From Aulostomus chinensis (Eukaryota > Chordata > Actinopteri > Syngnathiformes > Aulostomidae): a stretch of 64,000 bases of DNA. Below the pieces are notes generated by a model that saw only the letters and a list, made by a program, of their open reading frames with translations, was not told the origin of the DNA and did not search any database. Below are positions 1 to 11,170 of this stretch, piece by piece. Position 1 is the stretch's first letter. Each line of letters opens with the position of its first letter. Both the position numbers and the translations under genes were made by a program. The stretch spans positions 8,704,453-8,768,452 of the forward strand of contig JBBMOA010000003.1 of assembly GCA_037954235.1 (NCBI GenBank), given 5' to 3'.

Positions 1-24
1 AACTTGAAGTTACAGCTTGATTTC

Positions 25-151
25 AGTGAGTTTTCATCAAAATACAGGAGTTCTGCATGAAGTGTTCATTTTGGCCTTCTCTCGCTGAGAAAACGCTATT
101 TGTGACTTGAGACACAGAACAGCCATAACTTTTGTTCAAAGTGAGTTTTCT
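25..151 (+). repeat. Internal direct repeat within the monomer
   Basis: AGTGAGTTTTC occurs twice in each monomer, first at about base 25 and again at about base 140 of the unit, 115 bp apart (72 bp apart across the junction). In most type-B units the match extends to AGTGAGTTTTCA followed by TCAA or GTCAA. This suggests that the 187-bp unit was built from shorter related pieces, although the rest of the two halves shows no match that I can align by eye. Confidence 0.6.
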
Positions 152-152
152 G

Positions 153-194
153 TCAAGTTTCAACCTGAAAGCATAGAAAGATGCATAAACTTGA
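153..194. other. 8-bp dyad symmetry spanning each monomer junction
   Basis: TCAAGTTT at 153-160 and its exact reverse complement AAACTTGA at 187-194 are separated by 26 bp, so the dyad bridges the end of one monomer and the start of the next. It recurs in most core monomers. A smaller inverted pair, TTTCA-ACC-TGAAA, overlaps the left arm (158-170) and could fold as a 5-bp hairpin with a 3-nt loop; the two structures are mutually exclusive. Dyads that can extrude as cruciforms have been proposed as a feature of centromeric satellites lacking CENP-B boxes. That this one works so here is inference. Confidence 0.6.
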
Positions 195-374
195 AGTTAC
201 AGCTTGATTTCAGTGAGTTTTCATCAAAATACAAGAGTTCTGCATAAAGTGTTCATTTTGGCCTTCTCTCGCTGAGAAAACACTATTTGTGACCTGCGAC
301 ACAGAACAGCCATAACTTTTGTTCAATGTGAGTTTTCTGTCAAGTTTCAACCTGAAAGCATAGAAAGATGCATA
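188..374 (+). repeat. Representative satellite monomer (187 bp)
   Basis: One full unit, defined to start at AACTTGAAG. Landmarks in order: AACTTGAAGTTACAG at the start; AGTGAGTTTTCATCAAAA about 25 bp in; GTTCTGCATGAAGTGTTC about 50 bp in; TTTTGGCCTTCTCTCGCTG about 70 bp in; the A/B diagnostic zone about 94-121; GCCATAACTTTTGTTCAAAG about 122-141; TTTCAACCTGAAAG about 158-171; and GATGCATAA at the end. Because 187 leaves remainder 1 on division by 3, a reading frame shifts by one base in each monomer, so no long frame can persist. Stop codons occur in all frames. The start point is arbitrary, since a tandem repeat has no natural boundary. Confidence 0.97.
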
Positions 375-840
375 AACTTGAAGTTACAGCTTGATTTCAG
401 TGAGTTTTCATCAAAATACAGGAGTTCTGCATGAAGTGTTCATTTTGGCCTTCTCCCGCTGAGAAAACGATATTTGTGACCTGCGACACAGAACAGCCAT
501 AACTTTTGTTCAAAGTGAGTTTTCTGTCAAGTTTCAACCTGAAAGCATAGAAAGATGCATAAACTTGAAGTTACAGCTTGATTTCAGTGAGTTTTCATCA
601 AAATACAGGAGTTCTGCATGAAGTGTTCATTTTGGCCTTCTCTCGCTGAGAAAACACTATTTGTGACCTGTGATACAAAAATGCCATAACTTTTGTTCAA
701 AGTGAGTTTTCAGTCAAGTTTCAACCTGAAAGCATAGAAAGATGCATAAACTTGAAGTTACAGCTTGATTTCAGTGAGTTTTCATCAAAATACAGGAGTT
801 CTGCATGAAGTGTTCATTTTGGCCTTCTCCCGCTGAGAAA

Positions 841-872
841 ACGCTATTTGTGACCTGCGACACAGAACAGCC
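841..872 (+). repeat. Example of type-A diagnostic segment (CpG-retaining)
   Basis: Type A reads aaaaCGctatt, then ctgCGacacagaacagcc. It has two CpGs that type B lacks, at CG/CA and CG/TG, and gaacagcc where B has aaaatgcc. Common A variants replace CGcta by CGgta or CActa. Type A is dense at 1-1,100 and recurs singly or in short runs across the core, for example near 4,210, 12,430, 25,890, 30,940, 35,800-36,370, 46,440 and 47,200. Confidence 0.9.
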
Positions 873-2575
873 ATAACTTTTGTTCAAAGTGAGTTTTCTG
901 TCAAGTTTCAACCTGAAAGCATAGAAAGATGCATAAACTTGAAGTTACAGCTTGATTTCAGTGAGTTTTCATCAAAATACAGGAGTTCTGCATGAAGTGT
1001 TCATTTTGGCCTTGTCTCGCTGAGAAAACGCTATTTGTGACCTGCGACACAGAACAGCCATAACTTTTGTTCAAAGTGAGTTTTCAGTCAAGTTTCAACC
1101 TGAAAGCATAGAAAGATGCATAAACTTGAAGTTACAGCTTGATTTCAGTGAGTTTTCATCAAAATACAGGAGTTCTGCATGTAGTGTTCATTTTGGCCTT
1201 CTCTCTCTGATAAAACACTATTTGTGACCTGTGATACAAAAATGCCACAACTTTTGTTCAAAGTGAGTTTTCAGTCAAGTTTCAACCTGAAAGCATAGAA
1301 AGATTCATAAACTTGAAGTTACAGCTTGATTTCAGTGAGTTTTCATCAAAATACAGGAGTTCTGCATGAAGTGTTCATTTTGGCCTTCTCTCGCTGAGAA
1401 AACGCTATTTGTGACCTGTGATACAAAAATGCCATAACTTTTGTTCAAAGTGAGTTTTCGTTCAAGTTTCAACCTGAAAGCATAGAAAGATGCATAAACT
1501 TGAAGTTACAGCTTGATTTCAGTCAGTTTTCATCAAAATACAGGAGTTCCTCTTGAAGTGTTCATTTTGGCCTTCTCTCGCTGAGAAAACGCTATTTGTG
1601 ACCTGCGACACAGAACAACCATAACTTTTGTTCAAAGTGAGTTTTCTTGCAAGTTTCAACCTGAAAGCATACAAAGATGCATAAACTTGAAGTTACAGCT
1701 TGATTTCAGTGAGTTTTCATCAAAATACAGGAGTTCTGCATGAAGTGTTCATTTTGGCCTTCTCTCGCTGAGAAAACACTATTTGTGACCTGTGATACAA
1801 AAATGCCATAACTTTTGTTCAAAGTGAGTTTTCAGTCAAGTTTCAACCTGAAAGCATAGAAAGATGCATAAACTTGAAGTTACAGCTTGATTTCAGTGAG
1901 TTTTCATCAAAATACAGGAGTTCTGCATGAAGTGTCCATTTTGGCCTTGTCTCGCTGAGAAAACGCTATTTGTGACCTGCGACACAGAACAGCCATAACT
2001 TTTTTTCAAAGTGAGTTTTCAGTCAAGTTTCAACCTGAAAGCATAGAAAGATGCATAAAGTTGAAGTTACAGATTGATTTCAGTGAGTTTTCATCAAAAT
2101 ACAGGAGTTCTGCATGTAGTGTTCATTTTGGCCTTCTCTCTCTGAGAAAACACTATTTGTGACCTGTGATACAAAAATGCCATAACTTTTTTTCAAAGTG
2201 AGTTTTCAGTCAAGTTTCAACCTGAAAGCATAGAAAGATGCATAAACTTGAAGTTACAGCTTGATTTCAGTGAGTTTTCATCAAAATACAGGAGTTCTGC
2301 ATGAAGTGTTCATTTTGGCCTTCTCTCGCTGAGAAAACACTATTTGTGACCTCTGATACAAAAATGCCATAACTTTTGTTCAAAGTGAGTTTTCGTTCAA
2401 GTTTCCACCTGAAAGCATAGAAAGATGCATAAACTTGAAGTTACAGCTTGATTTCAGTCAGTTTTCATCAAAATACAGGAGTTCTGCATGAAGTGTTCAT
2501 TTTTGCCTTCTCTCGCTGAGAAAACGCTATTTGTGACCTGCGACACAGAACAACCATAACTTTTGTTCAAAGTGA
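850..2575 (+). repeat. 5-monomer higher-order repeat (935 bp)
   Basis: Private variants recur exactly 935 bp (5 x 187) apart: ccttGtctcgctg near 1,013 and 1,948; catGTAgtg at 1,181 and 2,116; ttttCGttcaag at 1,460 and 2,395; cagtCagttttc near 1,522 and 2,457; gaacaAcc near 1,614 and 2,549. The match ends near 1,640/2,575. A related copy carrying Gtctcgctg and catGTAgtg lies near 11,480-11,655. Boundaries are approximate because they fall in sequence shared by all monomers. Confidence 0.85.
1213..1247 (+). repeat. Example of type-B diagnostic segment (CpG-depleted)
   Basis: Type B reads aaaaCActatt, then ctgTGatacaaaaatgcc. It is the majority type from about 2.7 to 54.9 kb. Both CpG positions of type A appear here as CpA and TpG, the expected products of methyl-cytosine deamination on the two strands. 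A few other linked changes (gacac to gatac, gaacag to aaaatg) are not CpG-related, so B is a real subfamily and not only a set of independent decays. The run 16,850-18,160 is almost pure type B. Confidence 0.9.
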
Positions 2576-2880
2576 GTTTTCAGTCAAGTTTCAACCTGAA
2601 AGCATAGAAAGATGCATAAACTTGAAGTTACAGCTTGATTTCAGTGAGTTTTCATCAAAATACCGGAGTTCTGCATGAAGTGTTCATTTTGGCCTTCTCT
2701 CGCTGAGAAAACACTATTTGTGACCTGTGATACAAAAATGCCATAACTTTTGTTCAAAGTGAGTTTTCAGTCAAGTTTCAACCTGAAAGCATAGAAAGAT
2801 GCATAAACTTGAAGTTACAGCTTGATTTCAGTGAGTTTTCATCAAAATACAGGAGTTCTGCATGAAGTGTTCATTTTGGC

Positions 2881-5870
2881 CTTCTCTCACTGAGAAAACA
2901 CTATTTGTGACCTGTGATACAAAAATGCCATAACTTTTGTTCAAAGTGAGTTTTCAGTCAAGTTTCAACCTGAAAGCATAGAAAGATGCATAAACTGGAA
3001 GTTACAGCTTGATTTCATTGAGTTTTCATCAAAATACAGGAGTTCTGCATGAAGTGTTCATTTTGGCATTCTCTCGCTGAGAAAACACTATTTGTGACCT
3101 GTGATACAAAAATGCCATAACTTTTCTTCAAAGTGAGTTTTAAGTCAAGTTTTAACCTGAAAGCATAGAAAGATGCATAAACTTGAAGTATCAGCTTGAT
3201 TTCAGTGAGTTTTCATCAAAATACAGGAGTTCTGCATGGAGTGTTCTTTTTTGCCTTCTCTCGATGAGAAAACGGTATTTGTGACCTGCGACACAGAACA
3301 GCCATAACTTTTGTTCAAAGTGAGTTTTCAGTCAAGTTTCAACCTGAAAGCATAGAAAGATGCATAAATTTGAAGTTACAGCTTGATTTCAGTGAGTTTC
3401 CATCAAAATACCGGAGTTCTGCATGAAGTGTTCATTTTGGCCTTCTCTCGCTGAGAAAACACTATTTGTGACCTGTGATACAAAAATGCCATAACTTTTG
3501 TTCAAAGTGAGTTTTCGTTCAAGTTTCAAACTGAAAGCATAGAAAGATGCATAAACTTGAAGTTACAGCTTGATTTCAGTGAGTTTTCATCAAAATACAG
3601 GAGTTCTGCATGAAGTGTTCATTTTGGCCTTCTCTCGCTGAGAAAACACTATTTGTGACCTGTGATACAAAAATGCCATAACTTTTGTTCAAAGTGAGTT
3701 TTCAGTCAAATTTCAACCTGAAAGCATAGAAATATGCATAAACTTGAAGTTACAGCTTGATTTCAGTGAGTTTTCCTCAAAATACAGGAGTTCTGCATGA
3801 AGTGTTCATTTTGGCCTTCTCTCGCTGAGAAAACACTATTTGTGACCTATGACACAAAAATGCCATAACTTTTGTTCAAAGTGAGTTTTCAGTCAAGTTT
3901 CAACCTGAAAGCATATAAAGATGCATAAACTTGAAGTTACAGCTTGATTTCAGTGAGTTTTCATCAAAAAACAGGAGTTCTGCATGAAGTGTTCATTTTG
4001 GCCTTCTCTCGCTGAGAAAACACTATTTGTGACCTGTGATACAAAAATGCCATAACTTTTGTTCAAAGTGAGTTTTCAGTCAAGTTTCAACCTGAAAGCA
4101 TAGAAAGATGCATAAACTTGAAGTTACAGCTTGATTTCAGTGAGTTTTCATCAAAATACAGGAGTTCTGCATGAAGTGTTCATTTTGGCCTTCTCTCGCT
4201 GAGAAAACGCTATTTGTGACCTGCGACACAGAACAGCCATAACTTTTGTTCAAAGTGAGTTTTCTTTCAAGTTTCAACCTGAAAGCATAGAAAGATGCAT
4301 AAACTTGAAGTTACAGCTTGATTTCAGTGAGTTTTCATCAAAATACATTAGTTCTGCATGAAGTGTTCATTTTGGCCTTCTCTCGCTGAGAAAACACTAT
4401 TTGTGACCTATGATACAAAAATGCCATAACTTTTGTTCAAAGTGAGTTTTCAGTCAAGTTTCAACCTGAAAGCATGGAAAGATGCATAAACTTGAAGTTA
4501 CAGGTGGATTTCAGTGAGTTTTCCTCAAAATACAGGAGTTCTGCATGAAGTGTTCATTTTGGCCTTCTCTCGCTGAGAAAACACTATTTGTGACCTATGA
4601 CACAAAAATGCCATAACTTTTGTTCAAAGTGAGTTTTCAGTCAAGTTTCAACCTGAAAGCATATAAAGATGCATAAACTTGAAGTTACAGCTTGATTTCA
4701 GTGAGTTTTCATCAAAAAACAGGAGTTCTGCATGAAGTGTTCATTTTGGCCTTCTCTCGCTGAGAAAACACTATTTGTGACCTGTGATACAAAAATGCCA
4801 TAACTTTTGTTCAAAGTGAGTTTTCAGTCAAGTTTCAACCTGAAAGCATAGAAAGATGCATAAACTTGAAGTTACAGCTTGATTTCAGTGAGTTTTCATC
4901 AAAATACAGGAGTTCTGCATGAAGTGTTCATTTTGGCCTTCTCTCGCTGAGAAAACGCTATTTGTGACCTGCGACACAGAACAGCCATAACTTTTGTTCA
5001 AAGTGAGTTTTCTTTCAAGTTTCAACCTGAAAGCATAGAAAGATGCATAAACTTGAAGTTACAGCTTGATTTCAGTGAGTTTTCATCAAAATACATTAGT
5101 TCTGCATGAAGTGTTCATTTTGGCCTTCTCTCGCTGAGAAAACACTATTTGTGACCTATGATACAAAAATGCCATAACTTTTGTTCAAAGTGAGTTTTCA
5201 GTCAAGTTTCAACCTGAAAGCATGGAAAGATGCATAAACTTGAAGTTACAGGTGGATTTCAGTGAGTTTTCATCAAAATACAGGAGTTCTGCATGAAGTG
5301 TTCATTTTGGCCTTCTCTCGCTGAGAAAACACTATTTGTGACCTGTGATTCAAAAATGCCATAACTTTTGTTCAAAGTGAGTTTTCAGTCAAGTTTCAAC
5401 CTGAAAGCATAGAAAGATGCATAAACTGGAAGTTACAGCTTGATTTCATTGAGTTTTCATCAAAATACAGGAGTTCTGCATGAAGTGTTCATTTTGGCAT
5501 TCTCTCGCTGAGAAAACACTATTTGTGACCTGTGATACAAAAATGCCATAACTTTTCTTCAAAGTGAGTTTTAAGTCAAGTTTTAACCTGAAAGCATAGA
5601 AAGATGCATAAACTTGAAGTTTCAGCTTGATTTCAGTGAGTTTTCATCAAAATACAGGAGTTCTGCATGGAGTGTTCATTTTGGCCTTCTCTCGCTGAGA
5701 AAACGGTATTTGTGACCTGTGACACAGAACAGCCATAACTTTTGTTCAAAGTGAGTTTTCAGTCAAGTTTCAACCTGAAAGCATAGAAAGATGCATAAAT
5801 TTGAAGTTACAGCTTGATTTCAGTGAGTTTCCATCAAAATACCGGAGTTCTGCATGAAGTGTTCATTTTG
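2881..5870 (+). repeat. 9-mer higher-order repeat, first block, with inner expansion
   Basis: This block has a distinctive series of variants in order: aaactGgaag, gatttcaTtg, ggcAttctc, cttttCttcaaag, ttttAagtc, catgGagtg, ccatcaaaataCcgg, ttttCGttcaag, gtcaaAtttc, gaaaTatgc, ttttccTcaaaa, then the 4-mer module described separately. The series restarts after 2,431 bp (aaactGgaag cytosine at 2,995 and 5,426), which is 13 monomers: the basic 9 plus one extra copy of the 4-mer module. The second pass stops matching near 5,870. The same 9-mer series returns at 7,741-11,170. Confidence 0.9.
3773..5268 (+). repeat. 4-monomer (748-bp) tandem duplication
   Basis: Two copies, about 3,773-4,520 and 4,521-5,268, are spaced 748 bp (4 x 187). 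Shared private variants: cctAtgacac (3,848 and 4,596), gcataTaaag (3,911 and 4,659), catcaaaaAacagg, ttttctTtcaag, atacaTTagttc (4,343 and 5,091), agcatGgaaag (4,471 and 5,219) and caggTGgattt (4,501 and 5,249). In the 9-mer block at 8.6-11.1 kb this module is single, so the duplication is secondary to the 9-mer. Confidence 0.9.
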
Positions 5871-7740
5871 GTCTTCTCTCGCTGAGAAAACACAATTTGT
5901 GACCTGTGATACAAAAATGCCATAACTTTTGTTCAAAGTGAGTTTTCAGTCAAGTTTCAACCTGAAAGCATAGAAAGATGCATAAACTTGAAGTTACAGC
6001 TTGATTTCAGTGAGTTTTCATCAAAATACAGGAGTTCTGCATGAAGTGTTCATTTTGGCCTTCTCTCGCTGAGAAAACGGTATTTGTGACCTGCGACACA
6101 GAACAGCCATAACTTTTGTTCAAAGTGAGTTTTCAGTCAAGTTTCAACCTGAAAGCATAGAAGGATGCATAAACTTGAAGTTACAGCTTGATTTCAGTGA
6201 GTTTTCATCAAAATACAGGAGTTCTGCATGAAGTGTTCATTTTTGCCTTCTCTCGCTGAGAAAACACTATTTGTGACCTGTGATACAAAAATGCCATAAC
6301 TTTTGTTCAAAGTGAGTTTTCAGTCAAGTTTCAACCTGAAAGCATAGAAAGATGCATAAACTTGAAGTTACAGCTTGATTTCAGTGAGTTTTCATCAAAA
6401 TACAGGAGTTCTGCATGAAGTGTTCATTTTGGCCTTCTCTCGCTGAGAAAACACTATTTGTGACCTGTGATACAAAAATGCCATAACTTTTGTTCAAAGT
6501 GAGTTTTCAGTCAAGTTTCAACCTGAAAGCATAGAAAGATGCATAAACTTGAAATTACAGCTTGATTTCAGTGAGTTTTCATCAAATACTGGAGTTCTGC
6601 ATGAAGTGTTCATTTTGGCCTTCTCTCGCTGAGAAAACGGTATTTGTGACCTGCGACACAGAACAGCCATAACTTTTGTTCAAAGTGAGTTTTCAGTCAA
6701 GTTTCAACCTGAAAGCATAGAAAGATGCATAAACTTGAAGTTACAGCTTGATTTCAGTGAGTTTTCATCAAAATACATGAGTTCTGCATGAAGTGTTCAT
6801 TTTGGCCTTCTCTCGCTGAGAAAACACTATTTGTGACCTGTGATAATAAAATGCCATAACTTTTGTTCAAAGTGTGTTTTCAGTCAAGTTTCACCCTGAA
6901 AGCATAGAAAGATGCATAAAGTTGAAGTTACAGCTTGATTTCAGTGAGTTTTCATCAAAATACAGGAGTTCTGCATGAAGTGTTCATTTTGGCCTTCTCT
7001 CGCTGAGAAAACACTATTTGTGACCTGTGATACAAAAATGCCATAACTTTTGTTCAAAGTGAGTTTTCAGTCAAGTTTCAACCTGAAAGCATAGAAAGAT
7101 GCATAAACTTGAAGTTACAGCTTGATTTCAGTGAGTTTTCATCAAAATACAGGAGTTCTGCATGAAGTGTTGATTTTGGCCTTCTCTCGCTGAGAAAACA
7201 CTATTTGTGACCTGTGATACAAAAATGCCATCACTTTTGTTAAAATGAGTTTTCAGTCAAGTTTCAACCTGAAAGCATAGAAAGATGCATAAACTTGAAG
7301 TTACAGCTTGAGTTCAGTGAGTTTTCATCAAAATACTGGAATTCTGCATGAAGTGTTCATTTTGGCCTTCTCTCGCTGAGAAAACACTATTTGTGACCTG
7401 CGACACAGAACAGCCATAACTTTTGTTCAAAGTGAGTTTTCTGTCAAGTTTCAACCTGAAAGCATAGAAAGATGCATAAACTTGAAGTTACAGCTTGATT
7501 TCAGTGAGTTTTCATCAAAATACTGGAGTTCTGCATGAAGTGTTCATTTTGGCCTTCTCTCGCTGAGAAAACACTATTTGTGACCTGCGACACAGAACAG
7601 CCATAACTTTTGTTCAAAGTGAGTTTTCTGTCAAGTTTCAACCTGAAAGCATAGAAAGATGCATAAACTTGAAGTTACAGCTTGATTTCAGTGAGTTTTC
7701 ATCAAAATACAGGAGTTCTGCATGAAGTGTTCATTTTGGC
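5871..7740 (+). repeat. 10-monomer segment, copy 1 of a distant duplication
   Basis: About ten monomers carry the series ggTcttctc plus cacAatttg, gaaGgatgc, catcaaatacTgg, ataCATgag, gataATaaaatg, agtgTgttttc with tttcaCcctg, aaaGttgaag, gttGattttgg, ccatCacttttgttaaaatg, gagttcag and actggAattc. The same series recurs about 8,225 bp downstream at 14,096-15,960. Two one-base deletions (about 6,580 and 7,240) are shared with the distant copy, which shows common descent. Confidence 0.9.
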
Positions 7741-10700
7741 CTTCTCTCACTGAGAAAACACTATTTGTGACCTGTGATACAAAAATGCCATAACTTTTGT
7801 TCAAAGTGAGTTTTCAGTCAAGTTTCAACCTGAAAGCATAGAAAGATGCATAAACTGGAAGTTACAGCTTGATTTCATTGAGTTTTCATCAAAATACAGG
7901 AGTTCTGCATGAAGTGTTCATTTTGGCATTCTCTCGCTGAGAAAACACTATTTGTGACCTGTGATACAAAAATGCCATAACTTTTCTTCAAAGTGAGTTT
8001 TAAGTCAAGTTTTAACCTGAAAGCATAGAAAGATGCATAAACTTGAAGTTTCAGCTTGATTTCAGTGAGTTTTCATCAAAATACAGGAGTTCTGCATGGA
8101 GTGTTCATTTTGGCCTTCTCTCGCTGAGAAAACGGTATTTGTGACCTGCGACACAGAACAGCCATAACTTTTGTTCAAAGTGAGTTTTCAGTCAAGTTTC
8201 AACCTGAAAGCATAGAAAGATGCATAAACTTGAAGTTACAGCTTGATTTCAGTGAGTTTCCATCAAAAAACCGGAGTTCTGCATGAAGTGTTCATTTTGG
8301 CCTTCTCTCGCTGAGAAAACACTATTTGTGACCTGTGATACAAAAATGCCATAACTTTTGTTCAAAGTGAGTTTTCGTTCAAGTTTCAACCTGAAAGCAT
8401 AGAAAGATGCATAAACTTGAAGTTACAGCTTGATTTCAGTGAGTTTTCATCAAAATACAGGAGTTCTGCATGAAGTGTTCATTTTGGCCTTCTCTCGCTG
8501 AGAAAACACTATTTGTGACCTGTGATACAAAAATGCCATAACTTTTGTTCAAAGTGAGTTTTCAGTCAAATTTCAACCTGAAAGCATAGAAATATGCATA
8601 AACTTGAAGTTACAGCTTGATTTCAGTGAGTTTTCCTCAAAATACAGGAGTTCTGCATGAAGTGTTCATTTTGGCCTTCTCTCGCTGAGAAAACACTATT
8701 TGTGACCTATGACACAAAAATGCCATAACTTTTGTTCAAAGTGAGTTTTCAGTCAAGTTTCAACCTGAAAGCATATAAAGATGCATAAACTTGAAGTTAC
8801 AGCTTGATTTCAGTGAGTTTTCATCAAAATACAGGAGTTCTGCATGAAGTGTTCATTTTGGCCTTCTCTCGCTGAGAAAACACTATTTGTGACCTGTGAT
8901 ACAAAAATGCCATAACTTTTGTTCAAAGTGAGTTTTCAGTCAAGTTTCAACCTGAAAGCATAGAAAGATGCATAAACTTGAAGTTACAGCTTGATTTCAG
9001 TGAGTTTTCATCAAAATACAGGAGTTCTGCATGAAGTGTTCATTTTGGCCTTCTCTCGCTGAGAAAACGCTATTTGTGACCTGCGACACAGAACAGCCAT
9101 AACTTTTGTTCAAAGTGAGTTTTCTTTCAAGTTTCAGCCTGAAAGCATAGAAAGATGCATAAACTTGAAGTTACAGCTTGATTTCAGTGAGTTTTCATCA
9201 AAATACATTAGTTCTGCATGAAGTGTTCATTTTGGCCTTCTCTCGCTGAGAAAACACTATTTGTGACCTATGATACAAAAATGCCATAACTTTTGTTCAA
9301 AGTGAGTTTTCAGTCAAGTTTCAACCTGAAAGCATGGAAAGATGCATAAACTTGAAGTTACAGGTGGATTTCAGTGAGTTTTCATCAAAATACAGGAGTT
9401 CTGCATGAAGTGTTCATTTTGGCCTTCTCTCGCTGAGAAAACACTATTTGTGACCTGTGATTCAAAAATGCCATAACTTTTGTTCAAAGTGAGTTTTCAG
9501 TCAAGTTTCAACCTGAAAGCATAGAAAGATGCATAAACTGGAAGTTACAGCTTGATTTCATTGAGTTTTCATCAAAATACAGGAGTTCTGCATGAAGTGT
9601 TCATTTTGGCATTCTCTCGCTGAGAAAACACTATTTGTGACCTGTGATACAAAAATGCCATAACTTTTCTTCAAAGTGAGTTTTAAGTCAAGTTTCAACC
9701 TGAAAGCATAGAAAGATGCATAAACTTGAAGTTTCAGCTTGATTTCAGTGAGTTTTCATCAAAATACAGGAGTTCTGCATGGAGTGTTCATTTTGGCCTT
9801 CTCTCGCTGAGAAAACGGTATTTGTGACCTGCGACACAGAACAGCCATAACTTTTGTTCAAAGTGAGTTTTCAGTCAAGTTTCAACCTGAAAGCATAGAA
9901 AGATGCATAAATTTGAAGTTACAGCTTGATTTCAGTGAGTTTCCATCAAAATACCGGAGTTCTGCATGAAGTGTTCATTTTGGCCTTCTCTCGCTGAGAA
10001 AACACTATTTGTGACCTGTGATACAAAAATGCCATAACTTTTGTTCAAAGTGAGTTTTCGTTCAAGTTTCAACCTGAAAGCATAGAAAGATGCATAAACT
10101 TGAAGTTACAGCTTGATTTCAGTGAGTTTTCATCAAAATACAGGAGTTCTGCATGAAGTGTTCATTTTGGCCTTCTCTCGCTGAGAAAACACTATTTGTG
10201 ACCTGTGATACAAAAATGCCATAACTTTTGTTCAAAGTGAGTTTTCAGTCAAATTTCAACCTGAAAGCATAGAAATATGCATAAACTTGAAGTTACAGCT
10301 TGATTTCAGTGAGTTTTCCTCAAAATACAGGAGTTCTGCATGAAGTGTTCATTTTGGCCTTCTCTCGCTGAGAAAACACTATTTGTGACCTATGACACAA
10401 AAATGCCATAACTTTTGTTCAAAGTGAGTTTTCAGTCAAGTTTCAACCTGAAAGCATATAAAGATGCATAAACTTGAAGTTACAGCTTGATTTCAGTGAG
10501 TTTTCATCAAAATACAGGAGTTCTGCATGAAGTGTTCATTTTGGCCTTCTCTCGCTGAGAAAACACTATTTGTGACCTGTGATACAAAAATGCCATAACT
10601 TTTGTTCAAAGTGAGTTTTCAGTCAAGTTTCAACCTGAAAGCATAGAAAGATGCATAAACTTGAAGTTACAGCTTGATTTCAGTGAGTTTTCATCAAAAT

Positions 10701-11170
10701 ACAGGAGTTCTGCATGAAGTGTTCATTTTGGCCTTCTCTCGCTGAGAAAACGCTATTTGTGACCTGCGACACAGAACAGCCATAACTTTTGTTCAAAGTG
10801 AGTTTTCTTTCAAGTTTCAACCTGAAAGCATAGAAAGATGCATAAACTTGAAGTTACAGCTTGATTTCAGTGAGTTTTCATCAAAATACATTAGTTCTGC
10901 ATGAAGTGTTCATTTTGGCCTTCTCTCGCTGAGAAAACACTATTTGTGACCTATGATACAAAAATGCCATAACTTTTGTTCAAAGTGAGTTTTCAGTCAA
11001 GTTTCAACCTGAAAGCATGGAAAGATGCATAAACTTGAAGTTACAGGTGGATTTCAGTGAGTTTTCATCAAAATACAGGAGTTCTGCATGAAGTGTTCAT
11101 TTTGGCCTTCTCTCGCTGAGAAAACACTATTTGTGACCTGTGATTCAAAAATGCCATAACTTTTGTTCAA
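7741..11170 (+). repeat. 9-mer higher-order repeat, two 1,683-bp copies
   Basis: The cytosine of aaactGgaag is at 7,855 and 9,538, and cctAtgacac is at 8,707 and 10,390; both intervals are 1,683 bp, exactly 9 x 187. The full variant series of the 2,881-5,870 block appears in the same order, with the 4-mer module present once per unit. Small differences between copies: aaaAAccgg near 8,268 versus aaataccgg, and tttcaGcctg near 9,134. After gatTcaaaaatg at about 11,142 the third pass reverts to generic type B, so the block ends near 11,170. Confidence 0.92.

Noticed and set aside
105..120. Nuclear-receptor half-site TGACCT in ttgtgacctgtgatac
   Set aside because: A single hexamer in a repeat is expected by chance, and the second half (tgatac) is poor. 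Nothing else indicates regulation.
3251..3272. Hammerhead ribozyme core in the monomer (ctgag...gaaaac, and tcgatgagaaaac here)
   Set aside because: Some satellites encode hammerheads with a CUGAUGA and GAAA core around a stem. Here ctgag and gaaaac are contiguous with no stem II between them, and no flanking helices I and III are visible.
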